Below, piece after piece: positions 40,043 through 44,693 of a stretch of DNA of 44,693 nucleotides. This stretch comes from Herbaspirillum sp. Its GTDB lineage: Bacteria; Pseudomonadota; Gammaproteobacteria; Burkholderiales; Burkholderiaceae_D. Location of the stretch: NCBI GenBank assembly GCA_028291765.1, contig JAQGNR010000215.1, positions 1 through 44,693 of the forward strand, given 5' to 3'. Each line of letters opens with the position of its first letter. Positions within the stretch are counted from its first letter, which is position 1. The position numbers and the translations under genes are program-made. The notes beneath the pieces were generated by a model, which had not been told where the DNA came from, did no database searches, and was given only the letters and a program-made list of their open reading frames with translations.

Positions 40043-42460
40043 CTAAAGGGATGCCGCTCGTTTTTGTTGTATGCAGTTCCAGATTGCCAGACCGCTCATC
40101 GGGGTTTTTTCGATGGTAGCGCCGATCGGCGCCAGCGCGTCGTTGACGCCGTTGACCAGCGCTGCGCCGGAGCCGAGATAACCGGCTTCGCCCGAGCCCT
40201 TTTGGCCGAAGGTCGTCAGCGGCGACGGCGTGCAGTGATCGACGATATGAATCTCCGGCACTTCCATCGAACTCGGAATCAGGTAATCCATGAAGGTGCC
40301 GGAGGCCAATTCGCCCTCCGCGGTGTAAGCGAATTTTTCATACAGCGAAGCGCCGATGCCATGCGCGACGCCGCCGTAAGTCATGCCGTGCACGATATCG
40401 GGATTGATCATCACGCCGCAATCGTGGCCGCATTGGTATTTCAAAATCTTCGGCTTGCCGGTGTCGGGATCGATCTGCACCAGCACCACATGCGCCTCGA
40501 ATGAATAACACGGATACATCTGCACGCGGCCGTCGGCGGTCGGTAATTTACCGCCGGTCGGCACTTCCCAGACGAAGCTCGCCTGCAGGCCGGGCTCCAT
40601 GCCTGGCGGCAGCAAATGGAATTTGCGATGGCAGATCTCGATTAACTGATCCCAACTCAATTTTTTGGCGGGATCGCTGCGCACGCTGGTGTTGCCGTCG
40701 GCATACTCGATTTCCTCGATGCTGCAGCCCAGATTGTGCGCCGCCAGTGCGATCAGCGTGGCCTTGATTTTTCTGGCAGCACCGGCGGCCGCACCGCCCA
40801 GCATGATCGCCATGCGGCTGCCGACCGGACTATTGGACGGCAGGGCATTGAGCGAATCGGCGCGCACCACGCGAATCGCAGCCGGCTCACGTTCCAGCAC
40901 TTCGCCGACCACGGTCGAGACCAGCGTTTCATGGCCCTGGCCGGAACTGGAGGTGCCCATCACGCCGGTGATGGCGCCGGATAAATCGACCCGCACCAGG
41001 CAGGAATCCATCCAGGTGGTGGTTTCGTTTTTCGGATTGAACAGCGGTTCGAACGAGGAGTTGCCGCCGCTGGGTTCCAGACAGGTGGCGATCCCGATGC
41101 CGGCCAACATGCCCTGCGCGCGCAAGGCGTCGCGCTGGCGCACCAGATCGTCGTAAGCGATCGCGACCAGCGTCTTATCGAGTACGGTGTGGTAATCGCC
41201 GGAGTCGTAAGTGGTGCCGCTCGGAATCAGATACGGAAATTGATCCTTGCGGATGAAATTTTTGCGGCGCAGTTCGACCCGGTCCATGCCCAGAAATTGC
41301 GCCACGTGATCCATGGTGCGTTCGAGCGCCAGATTGGTCGGCGCCTGGCCGAAGCCGCGCACGGCTTCCTGCGGCGTTTTGTTGGTCATCACCGAAGTCG
41401 GTTCGTATTGCACCGCATGGATCTGGTACGGCCCGCAGATCGCGCTGACCGGTTTGCCCAATTGCAGCGGCGAACGGCCGGCGTACGCGCCGACATCATC
41501 GACCGCGCGAATCTTCAAACCCTTGACGATGCCGTCGCGATTGAAGGCGACTTGCATATCGAAAAAACGATCCGGTCCGTGCATATCGCCGCCGCGCATA
41601 TTTTCCAGGCGGTCTTCGATAAAACGGATCGGCATGCCGAGCTTGCGCGCAAGATAACCTACCAGCACGGTATGTTTGATACCGCGCTTGAGACCGTAGC
41701 TGCCGCCGACATCGACATCGAACTGGACCCGCACCGCATTGCCCGGGATGCGCAAAGCCTTGGCCAATTGATCGGGATATTTCGGCATCTGGATCGAGGC
41801 CCAGACATCCAGGATGCCGTCGGTAGCGTGCCATTGCGCGACCACGCCGAAGGTCTCGATGGGCACCGTTGAACTGCGGCCCCAGGTCACCCGGAACGAT
41901 AAGCGCTCGTCGGCCTTTTCAAATTCGGCGTCGACCGGTCCCCAGACGAATTTGCGGTAATACAATTGATTGCCGCCGTGCGCGGGATGGATCTGCGGCG
42001 CATCGGCTTGCAGCGATTGCTCGGGATCGATCACATGCGGCGTGGCTTCATATTCGACCACCACCAGTTCAGCCGCATCTTCAGCCTGCGCGCGCGTATC
42101 GGCCACCACCGCGACCACCCATTCGCCGGAATAACGCACCACATCTTTGGCCAGCGCAAAGCGCGTCACTTTGGGCGCATCGACGCCGACATATAAGGTA
42201 TCGGTATTGGCCTGCAGTTCGTGGCCGTCCAGGATGTAGCGCACGCCCGGCATGGCGTAGGCCGCTTCGGTATCGTAGGAGAGAATTTTGGCGCTTGGAT
42301 GCGGCGACGCCACGATCGCCACATGCTTCATGCCGGCGATATTGACGTCGGCCACGAAACGGCCCTGGCCGGTAACGAAACGCGGCGACTCTTTGGTGCG
42401 GCGATGCGTGCCGATGTATTTGAACGGTTTTTTCACCGCTAGATCTTGATGCGCGCTCAT
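40043..42460 (-). CDS. Molybdopterin subunit of a CoxL/xanthine-dehydrogenase-type hydroxylase
   Basis: 805 residues from the ATG at 42460, which overlaps the small-subunit stop (ATGA); a longer frame to 42541 would overlap that gene. Molybdopterin domains contain G-G-S-Y-G-L-K near 260, V-R-G-F-G-Q-A-P near 365, S-S-S-G-Q-G-H-E-T near 520 and the catalytic Glu758 in G-S-G-E-A-G-Y. It lacks the A-Y-R-C-S-F-R loop of form I CO dehydrogenase, so it is not a CO oxidiser of that form. It has no signal peptide and should be cytoplasmic. Together with the next two genes it forms a three-subunit hydroxylase for an N-heteroaromatic or related substrate (inference). Confidence 0.92.
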   Translation of the reverse strand: MSAHQDLAVKKPFKYIGTHRRTKESPRFVTGQGRFVADVNIAGMKHVAIVASPHPSAKILSYDTEAAYAMPGVRYILDGHELQANTDTLYVGVDAPKVTRFALAKDVVRYSGEWVVAVVADTRAQAEDAAELVVVEYEATPHVIDPEQSLQADAPQIHPAHGGNQLYYRKFVWGPVDAEFEKADERLSFRVTWGRSSTVPIETFGVVAQWHATDGILDVWASIQMPKYPDQLAKALRIPGNAVRVQFDVDVGGSYGLKRGIKHTVLVGYLARKLGMPIRFIEDRLENMRGGDMHGPDRFFDMQVAFNRDGIVKGLKIRAVDDVGAYAGRSPLQLGKPVSAICGPYQIHAVQYEPTSVMTNKTPQEAVRGFGQAPTNLALERTMDHVAQFLGMDRVELRRKNFIRKDQFPYLIPSGTTYDSGDYHTVLDKTLVAIAYDDLVRQRDALRAQGMLAGIGIATCLEPSGGNSSFEPLFNPKNETTTWMDSCLVRVDLSGAITGVMGTSSSGQGHETLVSTVVGEVLEREPAAIRVVRADSLNALPSNSPVGSRMAIMLGGAAAGAARKIKATLIALAAHNLGCSIEEIEYADGNTSVRSDPAKKLSWDQLIEICHRKFHLLPPGMEPGLQASFVWEVPTGGKLPTADGRVQMYPCYSFEAHVVLVQIDPDTGKPKILKYQCGHDCGVMINPDIVHGMTYGGVAHGIGASLYEKFAYTAEGELASGTFMDYLIPSSMEVPEIHIVDHCTPSPLTTFGQKGSGEAGYLGSGAALVNGVNDALAPIGATIEKTPMSGLAIWNCIQQKRAASL

Positions 42461-42954
42461 GAGTGTTCCTTGGCGCCATTGGTACGTTCGGCCGCCATTT
42501 TGATGGCATCGCAGATCTGCTGATAGCCGGTGCAGCGGCACAAGTTGCTGGAAATTGCTTCGCGGATTTCTTCTTTATCGGGGCTGGCGTTACGGTTGAG
42601 CAAAGCCTGTGCGCTGATCAGCATGCCCGGTGTGCAGTAGCCGCATTGCTGCGCATGCGCATCGCAAAAACTTTCCTGCAAAATACTGAGGCCGCCATCC
42701 GGTTTGCACAAACCTTCGACGGTGGTGATTTCCCGGCCTTCCAGTTGCACCGCAAATACCAGGCAGGCGCGGATCGGGTCGCCGTCCAGCATGACGGTGC
42801 AGGCGCCGCAGGTGCCGTGTTCGCAACCGACATGGGTGCCGGTCAAACGTAATTCATCGCGCAGAAAATCGACCAGCGTGGTACGCGCCGGGCAGCTTGC
42901 GCTATAGGGTTTGCCGTTAACGTGCATCGTTACCGGGATTCTTTTTTCAGTCAT
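42457..42954 (-). CDS. [2Fe-2S] subunit of the CoxLMS-type hydroxylase
   Basis: 165 residues. The N-terminal ferredoxin domain carries C-E-H-G-T-C-G-A-C and a further Cys (R-A-C); the C-terminal domain carries C-G-Y-C-T-P-G and C-R-C-T-G-Y. This is the C-T-P-G form of three-subunit enzymes, in contrast to the C-L-N-G form of the IorA-type protein at 12183. It overlaps both neighbours by 4 bases (ATGA), so the three subunits are translationally coupled. Confidence 0.94.
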   Translation of the reverse strand: MTEKRIPVTMHVNGKPYSASCPARTTLVDFLRDELRLTGTHVGCEHGTCGACTVMLDGDPIRACLVFAVQLEGREITTVEGLCKPDGGLSILQESFCDAHAQQCGYCTPGMLISAQALLNRNASPDKEEIREAISSNLCRCTGYQQICDAIKMAAERTNGAKEHS

Positions 42955-43865
42955 GCTGCCGCCTTTTGGAAAGCTTCCGCCCTTGCGCTGCGCAGGACGC
43001 GCTCGGCATAGACGCCGGCGAGATGATGGCGATACGCCACGCTGGCTTGCAGATCGCCGGTCGGCTCTACTTTTTTGGCCGCTTCCTGCGCCACGTCGCG
43101 CAATAATTTGTCGTCCAGTCTGGAGCCCACCAATTGCAGCGCCAGATCGTTCATTGCCATTGCCGTCTGTGCCGCGCCGCCGATGCCGAGCGCGGCCCGG
43201 GTACAGAGGCCATCGCGATCGATGCTCAGCTGTGCAGCCGCCGATACGATGGCAAAGTCGCCATGACGCGCGGCGATTTCTTCAAAGGCGCAGCCGGTGC
43301 TGGTGCCGGTGTGGGCGCCGCTGCCCGCATTCGCATCGCGCCAGATCGGGAAATGTATATCGACCAGACATTCATCCGGCTCCAGGCAAGTCATCATCGG
43401 CCCTGTGAAAAAATCGCCGGCGCCGACTTGCCATGACCCCAGCGTGCTCTTCAATGTCATCTGCGCTTCCAGCATGGCCGCCACCAGGGTCAGCTCAGCC
43501 GAGGGATCGGCATGCGCCAAGCTGCCGCCGATGGTGCCGCGGTTGCGGGTCGGGGTGTGGCCGACCCAACGCAGCGCTTTACGCAAAATGGGAACCGACG
43601 GGTCCAGCAGATCGCTGGCAAGCGCCACGCATTGCCGGGTCGCCGCACCGATGACCAGATGCTCTTTCTCAACCGAGATGGTCTGTAATTCGGATAAGCC
43701 GTGGATATCGATCAACCATGCCGGCGCCAGCAACCGCATTGCCAGCATCGGCACCAGGCTTTGGCCGCCGGCGATTACTTTGCCTTCGTCGCCATGCGCC
43801 GCCAACATTTGGACGGCGTGATCCAGCGACTGCGCGCGCGCATATTCGAAAGGAGCTGCTTTCAT
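42951..43865 (-). CDS. FAD-binding subunit of the CoxLMS-type hydroxylase
   Basis: 304 residues. The FAD-binding motifs A-G-G-Q-S-L-V-P-M near 32-40 and T-I-G-G-S-L-A-H-A-D-P near 110-120 identify a CoxM/xanthine-dehydrogenase FAD subunit. It opens with F-E-Y-A-R-A near 6, as in the family. It overlaps the iron-sulfur subunit by 4 bases. A NIPSNAP gene lies 18 bases upstream in the same operon. It would pass electrons from the clusters to a quinone or oxygen. Confidence 0.93.
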   Translation of the reverse strand: MKAAPFEYARAQSLDHAVQMLAAHGDEGKVIAGGQSLVPMLAMRLLAPAWLIDIHGLSELQTISVEKEHLVIGAATRQCVALASDLLDPSVPILRKALRWVGHTPTRNRGTIGGSLAHADPSAELTLVAAMLEAQMTLKSTLGSWQVGAGDFFTGPMMTCLEPDECLVDIHFPIWRDANAGSGAHTGTSTGCAFEEIAARHGDFAIVSAAAQLSIDRDGLCTRAALGIGGAAQTAMAMNDLALQLVGSRLDDKLLRDVAQEAAKKVEPTGDLQASVAYRHHLAGVYAERVLRSARAEAFQKAAA

Positions 43866-43883
43866 ACCATCCGATCTACTAGA

Positions 43884-44201
43884 TTATTTTGGCGAAAAAG
43901 CTGTTGGCTGTAGGTAGACGGTAGTTTGGGAAGCCAGTAACGGGCCGTTGGTTTCGCTGGCGGCTTTGGCGGCTTTCCATTCGGCATCGGCGCCGAATGC
44001 AGCCCAGGCGTCCTTGCCGGCTTGGGCCGAGGCGAATTGAATCAGATAGAAAAAGGCATCGGGTTCGGCTTCGCTGGTCCAGGTTTGCACGACTTTGATA
44101 CCCAAGCGGGCAAAGATCGGCATGGTGACTTTTTCAAAGCGGTCAATTAAGGCTTTGGTGTTGCCTGCAGTCGCGCGATAGGTTTTGAACTCGTGAATCA
44201 T
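43884..44201 (-). CDS. NIPSNAP-family small protein
   Basis: 105 residues, the length of a single NIPSNAP domain (dimeric ferredoxin-like alpha/beta fold). It opens M-I-H-E-F-K-T-Y-R, with W-T-S-E near 64 and Y-L-I-Q-F-A near 74. GGAGA lies just upstream of the ATG. First gene of the ten-gene operon; its promoter and a palindrome lie at 44231-44288. NIPSNAP proteins often accompany aromatic-degradation genes, but their catalytic role is rarely known. Confidence 0.85.
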   Translation of the reverse strand: MIHEFKTYRATAGNTKALIDRFEKVTMPIFARLGIKVVQTWTSEAEPDAFFYLIQFASAQAGKDAWAAFGADAEWKAAKAASETNGPLLASQTTVYLQPTAFSPK

Positions 44202-44230
44202 GCATGTCTCCGGCTATTGATTGTGAGCAA

Positions 44231-44288
44231 ACTATAAAGTTTTAGCCGCAACGCTACAATCACATTAATCTCACATCGCCGTGAGATT
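44231..44288 (-). promoter_or_regulatory. Promoter and activator-like palindrome of the ten-gene operon
   Basis: On the minus strand: -10 TATAGT (44236-44231), a 17-base spacer and a weak -35 TTGTAG (44259-44254). The palindrome AATCTCAC-N6-GTGAGATT (44267-44288) sits 7 bases upstream of the -35. A weak -35 with an upstream dyad fits a promoter that needs an activator. No regulator for it is in the window. Confidence 0.6.
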
Positions 44289-44484
44289 TACTGACGATAA
44301 ATTAATTGACGGGCAATTTCTCTGAAGCGCAGCGGATTAATTCATCGCTTATTTTCATAGCAGTCTCATCGCTTTTATAAACTGAAAGATGTTACTAACT
44401 GTTTATTTTTCTCACATACACCCCTCGGCGTATTTATTGGAATATAGCGATTGGTGGTAAAAAATCCTTTGAGTTTTACCTGTT

Positions 44485-44693
44485 GTGGTGACCCTCCCTT
44501 CGACAAGCTCAGGGCTATCGGAAACCCACGGCCTGCGGCCTGCTCAGGGCGAACGGGGGTTTTGTGAAAATTTAGAAAGAACCTCATTCCTTCGGCACGG
44601 CCTGCGGATTTTGGCGGATGTTTGTGCGCAGTGAGGTAAAGGAGGGAGGTGGCCGCAGGCCGCCGGAAGGACACGAACGGAGCACAAACATCC
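44485..44693. repeat. Diverged palindromic repeat, element 3, running to the window edge
   Basis: CTTCGACAAGCTCAGGG and TGCTCAGGGCGAACGGGGG resemble the core of elements 1 and 2. GGCCTGCGG recurs in both orientations, and GGATGTTTGTGC (44616-44627) is the exact complement of the last 12 bases (44682-44693). The whole 44289-44693 stretch holds no gene I can support; an open frame at 44375-44674 on the minus strand arises from repeat sequence. Confidence 0.65.

Noticed and set aside
40043..43865. True aerobic CO dehydrogenase (form I)
   Set aside because: The large subunit lacks the A-Y-R-C-S-F-R active-site loop, and decarboxylase neighbours point to an organic substrate.
44375..44674. 99-codon minus-strand frame at the window end
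   Set aside because: Most of it is translated repeat sequence (including I-A-L-S-L-S-K-G, typical of such elements) and it has no convincing start.

Overview
The window looks like a chromosomal segment of a Gram-negative betaproteobacterium, most likely Burkholderiales and perhaps Oxalobacteraceae-like. This is inferred from moderately high GC, a Burkholderia-type trimeric porin, an MCP ending in a W-x-x-x-F-like tether, and the mix of catabolic families. No rRNA, tRNA, CRISPR array or transposase gene was seen. Names below come from motif reading, not database searches.

Layout. 1-1686: edge of a minus-strand gene, an alpha/beta hydrolase and a DUF4118 membrane protein. 1727-11655: an extracytoplasmic catabolic region. 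It holds a NarL-type response regulator and Cache histidine kinase (minus), diverging from a Tat-exported alpha/beta hydrolase, a Tat-exported FAH-fold enzyme, a DUF3311/sodium-symporter pair, a porin and a periplasmic beta-propeller protein. A second, nearly identical response regulator follows (minus). Its kinase partner has decayed to a 35-codon stub. 11951-18135: an operon for an exported two-subunit molybdenum hydroxylase (IorAB type) and a ModA-like binding protein, then a GntR/HutC regulator and a divergently controlled MFS transporter.

18215-30865: housekeeping and resistance functions. These are an MCP, a formyltransferase-ACT-ACT fusion, an ABC-2 exporter pair, thiopurine methyltransferase, an EmrAB-OprM-like efflux operon with divergent LysR, a second LysR and a small membrane protein. 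30862-44201 (minus): an MFS permease, then, set off by a palindromic repeat, a ten-gene catabolic operon. In transcription order it encodes a NIPSNAP protein, CoxM/S/L-type molybdenum hydroxylase subunits, an amidohydrolase-2 family (decarboxylase-like) enzyme, a UbiD decarboxylase, a CoxG-like protein with a membrane anchor, a PcaD-like hydrolase, an orphan ABC binding protein and a second UbiD with a histone H1-like tail. The substrate is unknown; an aromatic or N-heteroaromatic carboxylate fits best.

Most notable: (i) one regulatory block (CCAC/ACGTA motif plus a TTGACT/TGGACT-N17-TAnnnT-type promoter) occurs three times, before the Tat hydrolase (3892-3959), before a dead copy of that gene's start (8343-8398) and before the Mo-hydroxylase operon (11951-12007). 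With the paired response regulators and the kinase stub, this records a segmental duplication and suggests one two-component regulon for periplasmic catabolism. (ii) The ten-gene Mo-hydroxylase/UbiD/amidohydrolase operon is a candidate undescribed pathway. (iii) A TAATAC-N4-TAATAC operator is shared by the gntR and MFS promoters.
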